A DNA stretch of 64,000 nt from NCBI RefSeq assembly GCF_037975245.1, contig NC_092563.1, positions 12,448,001-12,512,000 on the forward strand, given 5' to 3'. The DNA comes from Apostichopus japonicus (taxonomy: Eukaryota; Echinodermata; Holothuroidea; Aspidochirotida; Stichopodidae). Both the position numbers and the translations under genes were made by a program. The notes beneath the pieces are model-generated. The model searched no databases. It was not told the DNA's origin and saw only the letters and a program-made list of their open reading frames with translations. Shown here in pieces: positions 48,875 to 60,811 of the stretch (its first letter is position 1; every line of letters starts with the position of its first letter).

Positions 48875-51800
48875 TTATAAACCGTTAAATGTGGAAACAG
48901 CTATGCTCCTGTTAGAACAACTTCACATTTCTTAAATGCTGATTTACTGAGGCAGGCGTTTGAAAGACAATGTGATACAAACAGGTACGGTAACGTCATA
49001 AACAATGCCACGAGCTCTCCGTGCATTAAAAACGATCGAAATGTGCGGTATTCATGACGGTACACAAAGCAGATAATGCGGATACAGCAGACATAGTCGA
49101 GAATTAAACCTAGTAGCGTGGAGGTTTCAATTATGACATACTAGGACTTTCTACTGGTAAACTTTACTCATTGTCGAATAAATCTATCTAATTTCTACCT
49201 TATCTAGCTTTAACTCTGTATTTAACGTATTATGAGCAAAACAAATATGAAATTCACGACAATTCCATGGGACTTGTTTATTCGTTTAAAAATAGCTCCG
49301 TTCGAATCTAACGCTCCATTGCTATGGTAACATCGTGAATAATAGCCCTGCCGCTAATGAATAGATGACATGTAGAAGATGGCCATCGATGGCGCTCTCA
49401 ACTTCTCGTGCCACGTCTGGCACCTACAAGAAGTAACCGACATATTACTGGCGCAATCCCGACCGAACATGATTTTAACTCTCCTACAGACTTTTCTACA
49501 CTGATCTCAGAAATCATTATAAGTGCCGTCAAAATGCCTCAGTTGCTAATAGGTACATGTCCATGACGTAACACTGTTCTCGTTGTGCATAAAACTGAAG
49601 TCAAAAGTAAGGCATATACTGATAGGCCTAAACTAGGTATACTGTGCAGACTATGTATAGGCTAACTTCACAGACAGACACACATGCATACAGAAAACTT
49701 CAGATCATGTAAAATATCACTAACCGTAATCACGTTATGTTAACTATGTCTTCAAATGTCGTCCTTTTCTTCTCTGCAACCCCGGGCCGTCATTGGAGTC
49801 GTTCGAACACACTAAATTAAGGCGAAGAACGACGTCAAGATATATCCAACGTCTAGACTACACTGCTTGCAATGGAGAGAGAACTGCCCAGTACAGTACA
49901 GTACGTGTTGATATGAACGCCTACAAAATGACAACAAATATTTTCCATTGAAAACCACTGTGTATGACGGTATAGTAAACACTGGTATATAGATCAACGC
50001 ACACGCGCGCACGGAGGTATTATGTACATACAGCATGCAATGCAGACAAATATTTCGGAGCGCGCGCTTCTGATTTTGTGCCGATATTCTAGTGGGCGCT
50101 CTTGTATCACTGTTTGCATGCGCGCACGGACAAGATAGACGCCAGACTATCACGCTGTAGCTACTAAACCTTTACTTACATGTGTACAGCAGTAGACTAC
50201 TGTGATGGTTGCATGCGGCAGTTTAATTTTGTGTGCACAATATGTCAGCATTGTACGGTGGCTTAATGAGGACATAGGAAAGAAAAACAGTGTCCCCGAA
50301 ATCTCACAATGTTGTCTTTTTATCTCAAATGTTGCCTCTTTTTTTCCCTTCAAAATTTGGATCCAATAACAAAAGTCCAAATGTAGAGACAAAAAGTCCA
50401 AATTTTTCAGATTTGAGCAGACTTGTTTCCTTTCCTAGGTCCCTATTAAGCCACCGTAGTATTGTAACTATTCTATGGTAAAAAAAAAAATGTACAAATC
50501 GAACGGAATTGCTAATGTTAAGAGACTGGCCTTTATAATCGCTGTAAAGTCAGAACGCGACGGTGTTTATTCCAGTCACGGTTGGCAGCCCTCTTAGGGT
50601 TTTAATCAGGAGCTTTCTATTTTATAGCTGTTGTAGGTGTCGTACCAGAAGTAATCCTTCCAGTATCTTACACACTAAGTCCGTCACGTTTAGGGTCCGC
50701 TAAAGTATAGCTAGAAGTTGTCAACTGACAAATCATACCCCAACGTTGATATCTGAGGGCTTGGCCTGTCAGGGTGCATGCACATTTCTATATCATGACG
50801 CAGTTTAGACTTTGAGCTAGAAGAGGAGCAAGTTAAGCACACTGAACCGTCTGCTCGCACGGAGAAACATATCCAGATTTAAACACAGAATTTCTTAACT
50901 GCTCTGTGTCACCTCCAATCCTCCTTATTTGCACACCATCTCTACTTTGATTTAGGCGCTTCCACATCAAGACATTCAAAACGATCGTGGTGACTGGAAT
51001 ATGCCAAAACTTCAAGCACTGCGTTAGGTCATTTTACGTCTAGTGTGTGTGTGTGCTTTTGCTTTACTTGTCTTTTCGTGTTTTTGTTTTTCTTGTTTTT
51101 TTTTTTTCGTTTTTTTTTTTTTTCACGGTTAAACTTTTGTGCGAATGTACAATACTCCAGTTGGGGCATGGTATGCATTCATATCACATTGTTTTGGAAC
51201 AATCTGGAACTCTAAGTATTATTTCGACCCAAGAATCAACAGGCTGGCGTGGTGGGCCTGAACGGTTGGAAGACAGCACTGCGCGTCGGTGTTTGTTGTC
51301 AGGCTGTGTGAATCGCGCCGATCGGATGACAGACACTGCTTTGTTTATAATGGCATCGCCAAGGTGGAATTTTTATACGGGCCTAGGATCCCAATTCCGT
51401 ATCCTCCCTTAGTTCGCAAAAGCATCCGGGAGATTACGATGAGAGTCCGCCTTCGGGCCAGAAGTGGGCTAGCTGACTTGCAATGGAGAGCTCACGTCGA
51501 TTCGGACTGGGTTGATGTTCAACGTTCAGTGAAACCATGGCCTCGATGAGGCGTAATCTCTTGTTAATTTTAGCTTTCTGTCTTCAATTTTATAAAACAA
51601 TAATTCAAATTAATTATTGCCTTTTTCATTCATCTTTTTCTCGCTAAGTAATCACAATTTATTTAAGATTAAATTGATGCTCATGTTTGCCTAGGTTCGA
51701 TTCCCCGCCGAAGCACTATTTTATTTTATATGTTATTATTATTATTTATTTTTGGGGGTTGTTGTTAATATCTGCATGTATATACATGGTGTTTTAAATG

Positions 51801-52136
51801 TGTTTTGCTTTGTTTGTTTGTCTGTTTTTTTATTGGGGGGGGGGGGGGTTGTTTCTATTTGGTATTTTGTTTCGCGTAAACACAGTAGGTAGGTCATTGC
51901 AAAATTTTGCACAACTTGTCAATAGAAACCGATCGGAACTTAAGAGTGAATAGTAAATTTGATTTCCGTCTCGCTCGTCGCCTTTCACTGGAAATTTTAA
52001 TGAAAGTATACATAAGGACGAAAACTGTACCTACAAAAGAAAGGCTTCTTTTGTACAGTGTAAGGCCACCGCGACGTCTTTTCTGACAAGCTTGATAATA
52101 TTTGTTCTTCGGGAATGTTGTGTCATTACTTAGCCT
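48875..52136 (+). repeat. Array unit 16, 3262 bp, with five one-base indels
   Basis: Homopolymers are A 11, T 12, T 14, G 14, the longest set in the window. It also has five private one-base indels: loss of an A in the run near 49288, an extra C near 50294, loss of an A near 50998, an extra G near 51254 and loss of a G near 51449. The last breaks the GGCC-TTCG-GGCC hairpin. It is the last full copy before the gap. Confidence 0.96.
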
Positions 52137-54297
52137 TTATAAACCGTTAAATGTGGAAACAGCTATGCTCCTGTTAGAACAACTTCACATTTCTTAAATG
52201 CTGATTTACTGAGGCAGGCGTTTGAAAGACAATGTGATACAAACAGGTACGGTAACGTCATAAACAATGCCACGAGCTCTCCGTGCATTAAAAACGATCG
52301 AAATGTGCGGTATTCATGACGGTACACAAAGCAGATAATGCGGATACAGCAGACATAGTCGAGAATTAAACCTAGTAGCGTGGAGGTTTCAATTATGACA
52401 TACTAGGACTTTCTACTGGTAAACTTTACTCATTGTCGAATAAATCTATCTAATTTCTACCTTATCTAGCTTTAACTCTGTATTTAACGTATTNNNNNNN
52501 NNNNNNNNNNNNNNNNNNNNNNNNNNNNNNNNNNNNNNNNNNNNNNNNNNNNNNNNNNNNNNNNNNNNNNNNNNNNNNNNNNNNNNNNNNNNNTCCTTTC
52601 CTAGGTCCCTATTAAGCCACCGTAGTATTGTAACTATTCTATGGTAAAAAAAAAAATGTACAAATCGAACGGAATTGCTAATGTTAAGAGACTGGCCTTT
52701 ATAATCGCTGTAAAGTCAGAACGCGACGGTGTTTATTCCAGTCACGGTTGGCAGCCCTCTTAGGGTTTTAATCAGGAGCTTTCTATTTTATAGCTGTTGT
52801 AGGTGTCGTACCAGAAGTAATCCTTCCAGTATCTTACACACTAAGTCCGTCACGTTTAGGGTCCGCTAAAGTATAGCTAGAAGTTGTCAACTGACAAATC
52901 ATACCCCAACGTTGATATCTGAGGGCTTGGCCTGTCAGGGTGCATGCACATTTCTATATCATGACGCAGTTTAGACTTTGAGCTAGAAGAGGAGCAAGTT
53001 AAGCACACTGAACCGTCTGCTCGCACGGAGAAACATATCCAGATTTAAACACAGAATTTCTTAACTGCTCTGTGTCACCTCCAATCCTCCTTATTTGCAC
53101 ACCATCTCTACTTTGATTTAGGCGCTTCCACATCAAGACATTCAAAACGATCGTGGTGACTGGAAATATGCCAAAACTTCAAGCACTGCGTTAGGTCATT
53201 TTACGTCTAGTGTGTGTGTGTGCTTTTGCTTTACTTGTCTTTTCGTGTTTTTGTTTTTCTTGTTTTTTTTTTCGTTTTTTTTTTTTTCACGGTTAAACTT
53301 TTGTGCGAATGTACAATACTCCAGTTGGGGCATGGTATGCATTCATATCACATTGTTTTGGAACAATCTGGAACTCTAAGTATTATTTCGACCCAAGAAT
53401 CAACAGGCTGGCGTGGTGGCCTGAACGGTTGGAAGACAGCACTGCGCGTCGGTGTTTGTTGTCAGGCTGTGTGAATCGCGCCGATCGGATGACAGACACT
53501 GCTTTGTTTATAATGGCATCGCCAAGGTGGAATTTTTATACGGGCCTAGGATCCCAATTCCGTATCCTCCCTTAGTTCGCAAAAGCATCCGGGAGATTAC
53601 GATGAGAGTCCGGCCTTCGGGCCAGAAGTGGGCTAGCTGACTTGCAATGGAGAGCTCACGTCGATTCGGACTGGGTTGATGTTCAACGTTCAGTGAAACC
53701 ATGGCCTCGATGAGGCGTAATCTCTTGTTAATTTTAGCTTTCTGTCTTCAATTTTATAAAACAATAATTCAAATTAATTATTGCCTTTTTCATTCATCTT
53801 TTTCTCGCTAAGTAAGCACAATTTATTTAAGATTAAATTGATGCTCATGTTTGCCTAGGTTCGATTCCCCGCCGAAGCACTATTTTATTTTATATGTTAT
53901 TATTATTATTTATTTTTGGGGGTTGTTGTTAATATCTGCATGTATATACATGGTGTTTTAAATGTGTTTTGCTTTGTTTGTTTGTCTGTTTTTTTATTGG
54001 GGGGGGGGGTTGTTTCTATTTGGTATTTTGTTTCGCGTAAACACAGTAGGTAGGTCATTGCAAAATTTTGCACAACTTGTCAATAGAAACCGATCGGAAC
54101 TTAAGAGTGAATAGTAAATTTGATTTCCGTCTCGCTCGTCGCCTTTCACTGGAAATTTTAATGAAAGTATACATAAGGACGAAAACTGTACCTACAAAAG
54201 AAAGGCTTCTTTTGTACAGTGTAAGGCCACCGCGACGTCTTTTCTGACAAGCTTGATAATATTTGTTCTTCGGGAATGTTGTGTCATTACTTAGCCT
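52137..54297 (+). repeat. Array unit 17, interrupted by an assembly gap
   Basis: Sequence runs normally from the unit start to unit position 357, breaks into 100 Ns, and resumes at unit position 1554. It therefore lacks 1196 bp of unit sequence. Homopolymers after the gap are A 11, T 10, T 13, G 11. It is the first copy with G at 53816 in place of T, a variant shared with units 18-20. The sequence after the gap is free of the indels seen before it. Confidence 0.95.
52494..52593. other. Assembly gap of 100 Ns
   Basis: Exactly 100 Ns lie between unit positions 357 and 1554. A round 100 is the usual placeholder for a gap of unknown size. The flanking repeat phase implies a missing 1196 bp, or 1196 bp plus any whole number of units. 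Confidence 0.99.
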
Positions 54298-57200
54298 TTA
54301 TAAACCGTTAAATGTGGAAACAGCTATGCTCCTGTTAGAACAACTTCACATTTCTTAAATGCTGATTTACTGAGGCAGGCGTTTGAAAGACAATGTGATA
54401 CAAACAGGTACGGTAACGTCATAAACAATGCCACGAGCTCTCCGTGCATTAAAAACGATCGAAATGTGCGGTATTCATGACGGTACACAAAGCAGATAAT
54501 GCGGATACAGCAGACATAGTCGAGAATTAAACCTAGTAGCGTGGAGGTTTCAATTATGACATACTAGGACTTTCTACTGGTAAACTTTACTCATTGTCGA
54601 ATAAATCTATCTAATTTCTACCTTATCTAGCTTTAACTCTGTATTTAACGTATTATGAGCAAAACAAATATGAAATTCACGACAATTCCATGGGACTTGT
54701 TTATTCGTTTAAAAAATAGCTCCGTTCGAATCTAACGCTCCATTGCTATGGTAACATCGTGAATAATAGCCCTGCCGCTAATGAATAGATGACATGTAGA
54801 AGATGGCCATCGATGGCGCTCTCAACTTCTCGTGCCACGTCTGGCACCTACAAGAAGTAACCGACATATTACTGGCGCAATCCCGACCGAACATGATTTT
54901 AACTCTCCTACAGACTTTTCTACACTGATCTCAGAAATCATTATAAGTGCCGTCAAAATGCCTCAGTTGCTAATAGGTACATGTCCATGACGTAACACTG
55001 TTCTCGTTGTGCATAAAACTGAAGTCAAAAGTAAGGCATATACTGATAGGCCTAAACTAGGTATACTGTGCAGACTATGTATAGGCTAACTTCACAGACA
55101 GACACACATGCATACAGAAAACTTCAGATCATGTAAAATATCACTAACCGTAATCACGTTATGTTAACTATGTCTTCAAATGTCGTCCTTTTCTTCTCTG
55201 CAACCCCGGGCCGTCATTGGAGTCGTTCGAACACACTAAATTAAGGCGAAGAACGACGTCAAGATATATCCAACGTCTAGACTACACTGCTTGCAATGGA
55301 GAGAGAACTGCCCAGTACAGTACAGTACGTGTTGATATGAACGCCTACAAAATGACAACAAATATTTTCCATTGAAAACCACTGTGTATGACGGTATAGT
55401 AAACACTGGTATATAGATCAACGCACACGCGCGCACGGAGGTATTATGTACATACAGCATGCAATGCAGACAAATATTTCGGAGCGCGCGCTTCTGATTT
55501 TGTGCCGATATTCTAGTGGGCGCTCTTGTATCACTGTTTGCATGCGCGCACGGACAAGATAGACGCCAGACTATCACGCTGTAGCTACTAAACCTTTACT
55601 TACATGTGTACAGCAGTAGACTACTGTGATGGTTGCATGCGGCAGTTTAATTTTGTGTGCACAATATGTCAGCATTGTACGGTGGCTTAATGAGGACATA
55701 GGAAAGAAAAACAGTGTCCCGAAATCTCACAATGTTGTCTTTTTATCTCAAATGTTGCCTCTTTTTTTCCCTTCAAAATTTGGATCCAATAACAAAAGTC
55801 CAAATGTAGAGACAAAAAGTCCAAATTTTTCAGATTTGAGCAGACTTGTTTCCTTTCCTAGGTCCCTATTAAGCCACCGTAGTATTGTAACTATTCTATG
55901 GTAAAAAAAAAAATGTACAAATCGAACGGAATTGCTAATGTTAAGAGACTGGCCTTTATAATCGCTGTAAAGTCAGAACGCGACGGTGTTTATTCCAGTC
56001 ACGGTTGGCAGCCCTCTTAGGGTTTTAATCAGGAGCTTTCTATTTTATAGCTGTTGTAGGTGTCGTACCAGAAGTAATCCTTCCAGTATCTTACACACTA
56101 AGTCCGTCACGTTTAGGGTCCGCTAAAGTATAGCTAGAAGTTGTCAACTGACAAATCATACCCCAACGTTGATATCTGAGGGCTTGGCCTGTCAGGGTGC
56201 ATGCACATTTCTATATCATGACGCAGTTTAGACTTTGAGCTAGAAGAGGAGCAAGTTAAGCACACTGAACCGTCTGCTCGCACGGAGAAACATATCCAGA
56301 TTTAAACACAGAATTTCTTAACTGCTCTGTGTCACCTCCAATCCTCCTTATTTGCACACCATCTCTACTTTGATTTAGGCGCTTCCACATCAAGACATTC
56401 AAAACGATCGTGGTGACTGGAAATATGCCAAAACTTCAAGCACTGCGTTAGGTCATTTTACGTCTAGTGTGTGTGTGTGCTTTTGCTTTACTTGTCTTTT
56501 CGTGTTTTTGTTTTTCTTGTTTTTTTTTTCGTTTTTTTTTTTTCACGGTTAAACTTTTGTGCGAATGTACAATACTCCAGTTGGGGCATGGTATGCATTC
56601 ATATCACATTGTTTTGGAACAATCTGGAACTCTAAGTATTATTTCGACCCAAGAATCAACAGGCTGGCGTGGTGGCCTGAACGGTTGGAAGACAGCACTG
56701 CGCGTCGGTGTTTGTTGTCAGGCTGTGTGAATCGCGCCGATCGGATGACAGACACTGCTTTGTTTATAATGGCATCGCCAAGGTGGAATTTTTATACGGG
56801 CCTAGGATCCCAATTCCGTATCCTCCCTTAGTTCGCAAAAGCATCCGGGAGATTACGATGAGAGTCCGGCCTTCGGGCCAGAAGTGGGCTAGCTGACTTG
56901 CAATGGAGAGCTCACGTCGATTCGGACTGGGTTGATGTTCAACGTTCAGTGAAACCATGGCCTCGATGAGGCGTAATCTCTTGTTAATTTTAGCTTTCTG
57001 TCTTCAATTTTATAAAACAATAATTCAAATTAATTATTGCCTTTTTCATTCATCTTTTTCTCGCTAAGTAAGCACAATTTATTTAAGATTAAATTGATGC
57101 TCATGTTTGCCTAGGTTCGATTCCCCGCCGAAGCACTATTTTATTTTATATGTTATTATTATTATTTATTTTTGGGGGTTGTTGTTAATATCTGCATGTA

Positions 57201-57553
57201 TATACATGGTGTTTTAAATGTGTTTTGCTTTGTTTGTTTGTCTGTTTTTTTATTGGGGGGGGGGGTTGTTTCTATTTGGTATTTTGTTTCGCGTAAACAC
57301 AGTAGGTAGGTCATTGCAAAATTTTGCACAACTTGTCAATAGAAACCGATCGGAACTTAAGAGTGAATAGTAAATTTGATTTCCGTCTCGCTCGTCGCCT
57401 TTCACTGGAAATTTTAATGAAAGTATACATAAGGACGAAAACTGTACCTACAAAAGAAAGGCTTCTTTTGTACAGTGTAAGGCCACCGCGACGTCTTTTC
57501 TGACAAGCTTGATAATATTTGTTCTTCGGGAATGTTGTGTCATTACTTAGCCT
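54298..57553 (+). repeat. Array unit 18, 3256 bp
   Basis: Homopolymers are A 11, T 10, T 12, G 11. It carries the T-to-G variant of the right-hand block at 57072. Confidence 0.97.
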
Positions 57554-60500
57554 TTATAAACCGTTAAATGTGGAAACAGCTATGCTCCTGTTAGAACAAC
57601 TTCACATTTCTTAAATGCTGATTTACTGAGGCAGGCGTTTGAAAGACAATGTGATACAAACAGGTACGGTAACGTCATAAACAATGCCACGAGCTCTCCG
57701 TGCATTAAAAACGATCGAAATGTGCGGTATTCATGACGGTACACAAAGCAGATAATGCGGATACAGCAGACATAGTCGAGAATTAAACCTAGTAGCGTGG
57801 AGGTTTCAATTATGACATACTAGGACTTTCTACTGGTAAACTTTACTCATTGTCGAATAAATCTATCTAATTTCTACCTTATCTAGCTTTAACTCTGTAT
57901 TTAACGTATTATGAGCAAAACAAATATGAAATTCACGACAATTCCATGGGACTTGTTTATTCGTTTAAAAAATAGCTCCGTTCGAATCTAACGCTCCATT
58001 GCTATGGTAACATCGTGAATAATAGCCCTGCCGCTAATGAATAGATGACATGTAGAAGATGGCCATCGATGGCGCTCTCAACTTCTCGTGCCACGTCTGG
58101 CACCTACAAGAAGTAACCGACATATTACTGGCGCAATCCCGACCGAACATGATTTTAACTCTCCTACAGACTTTTCTACACTGATCTCAGAAATCATTAT
58201 AAGTGCCGTCAAAATGCCTCAGTTGCTAATAGGTACATGTCCATGACGTAACACTGTTCTCGTTGTGCATAAAACTGAAGTCAAAAGTAAGGCATATACT
58301 GATAGGCCTAAACTAGGTATACTGTGCAGACTATGTATAGGCTAACTTCACAGACAGACACACATGCATACAGAAAACTTCAGATCATGTAAAATATCAC
58401 TAACCGTAATCACGTTATGTTAACTATGTCTTCAAATGTCGTCCTTTTCTTCTCTGCAACCCCGGGCCGTCATTGGAGTCGTTCGAACACACTAAATTAA
58501 GGCGAAGAACGACGTCAAGATATATCCAACGTCTAGACTACACTGCTTGCAATGGAGAGAGAACTGCCCAGTACAGTACAGTACGTGTTGATATGAACGC
58601 CTACAAAATGACAACAAATATTTTCCATTGAAAACCACTGTGTATGACGGTATAGTAAACACTGGTATATAGATCAACGCACACGCGCGCACGGAGGTAT
58701 TATGTACATACAGCATGCAATGCAGACAAATATTTCGGAGCGCGCGCTTCTGATTTTGTGCCGATATTCTAGTGGGCGCTCTTGTATCACTGTTTGCATG
58801 CGCGCACGGACAAGATAGACGCCAGACTATCACGCTGTAGCTACTAAACCTTTACTTACATGTGTACAGCAGTAGACTACTGTGATGGTTGCATGCGGCA
58901 GTTTAATTTTGTGTGCACAATATGTCAGCATTGTACGGTGGCTTAATGAGGACATAGGAAAGAAAAACAGTGTCCCGAAATCTCACAATGTTGTCTTTTT
59001 ATCTCAAATGTTGCCTCTTTTTTTCCCTTCAAAATTTGGATCCAATAACAAAAGTCCAAATGTAGAGACAAAAAGTCCAAATTTTTCAGATTTGAGCAGA
59101 CTTGTTTCCTTTCCTAGGTCCCTATTAAGCCACCGTAGTATTGTAACTATTCTATGGTAAAAAAAAAAATGTACAAATCGAACGGAATTGCTAATGTTAA
59201 GAGACTGGCCTTTATAATCGCTGTAAAGTCAGAACGCGACGGTGTTTATTCCAGTCACGGTTGGCAGCCCTCTTAGGGTTTTAATCAGGAGCTTTCTATT
59301 TTATAGCTGTTGTAGGTGTCGTACCAGAAGTAATCCTTCCAGTATCTTACACACTAAGTCCGTCACGTTTAGGGTCCGCTAAAGTATAGCTAGAAGTTGT
59401 CAACTGACAAATCATACCCCAACGTTGATATCTGAGGGCTTGGCCTGTCAGGGTGCATGCACATTTCTATATCATGACGCAGTTTAGACTTTGAGCTAGA
59501 AGAGGAGCAAGTTAAGCACACTGAACCGTCTGCTCGCACGGAGAAACATATCCAGATTTAAACACAGAATTTCTTAACTGCTCTGTGTCACCTCCAATCC
59601 TCCTTATTTGCACACCATCTCTACTTTGATTTAGGCGCTTCCACATCAAGACATTCAAAACGATCGTGGTGACTGGAAATATGCCAAAACTTCAAGCACT
59701 GCGTTAGGTCATTTTACGTCTAGTGTGTGTGTGTGCTTTTGCTTTACTTGTCTTTTCGTGTTTTTGTTTTTCTTGTTTTTTTTTTCGTTTTTTTTTTTTC
59801 ACGGTTAAACTTTTGTGCGAATGTACAATACTCCAGTTGGGGCATGGTATGCATTCATATCACATTGTTTTGGAACAATCTGGAACTCTAAGTATTATTT
59901 CGACCCAAGAATCAACAGGCTGGCGTGGTGGCCTGAACGGTTGGAAGACAGCACTGCGCGTCGGTGTTTGTTGTCAGGCTGTGTGAATCGCGCCGATCGG
60001 ATGACAGACACTGCTTTGTTTATAATGGCATCGCCAAGGTGGAATTTTTATACGGGCCTAGGATCCCAATTCCGTATCCTCCCTTAGTTCGCAAAAGCAT
60101 CCGGGAGATTACGATGAGAGTCCGGCCTTCGGGCCAGAAGTGGGCTAGCTGACTTGCAATGGAGAGCTCACGTCGATTCGGACTGGGTTGATGTTCAACG
60201 TTCAGTGAAACCATGGCCTCGATGAGGCGTAATCTCTTGTTAATTTTAGCTTTCTGTCTTCAATTTTATAAAACAATAATTCAAATTAATTATTGCCTTT
60301 TTCATTCATCTTTTTCTCGCTAAGTAAGCACAATTTATTTAAGATTAAATTGATGCTCATGTTTGCCTAGGTTCGATTCCCCGCCGAAGCACTATTTTAT
60401 TTTATATGTTATTATTATTATTTATTTTTGGGGGTTGTTGTTAATATCTGCATGTATATACATGGTGTTTTAAATGTGTTTTGCTTTGTTTGTTTGTCTG

Positions 60501-60811
60501 TTTTTTTATTGGGGGGGGGGGGGTTGTTTCTATTTGGTATTTTGTTTCGCGTAAACACAGTAGGTAGGTCATTGCAAAATTTTGCACAACTTGTCAATAG
60601 AAACCGATCGGAACTTAAGAGTGAATAGTAAATTTGATTTCCGTCTCGCTCGTCGCCTTTCACTGGAAATTTTAATGAAAGTATACATAAGGACGAAAAC
60701 TGTACCTACAAAAGAAAGGCTTCTTTTGTACAGTGTAAGGCCACCGCGACGTCTTTTCTGACAAGCTTGATAATATTTGTTCTTCGGGAATGTTGTGTCA
60801 TTACTTAGCCT
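57554..60811 (+). repeat. Array unit 19, 3258 bp
   Basis: Homopolymers are A 11, T 10, T 12, G 13. It carries the right-hand block variant G at 60328. Confidence 0.97.

Noticed and set aside
50833-51549. Frames found only in unit 16 (60, 121 and 86 codons)
   Set aside because: They arise from the one-base indels near 50998, 51254 and 51449, which look like consensus errors.
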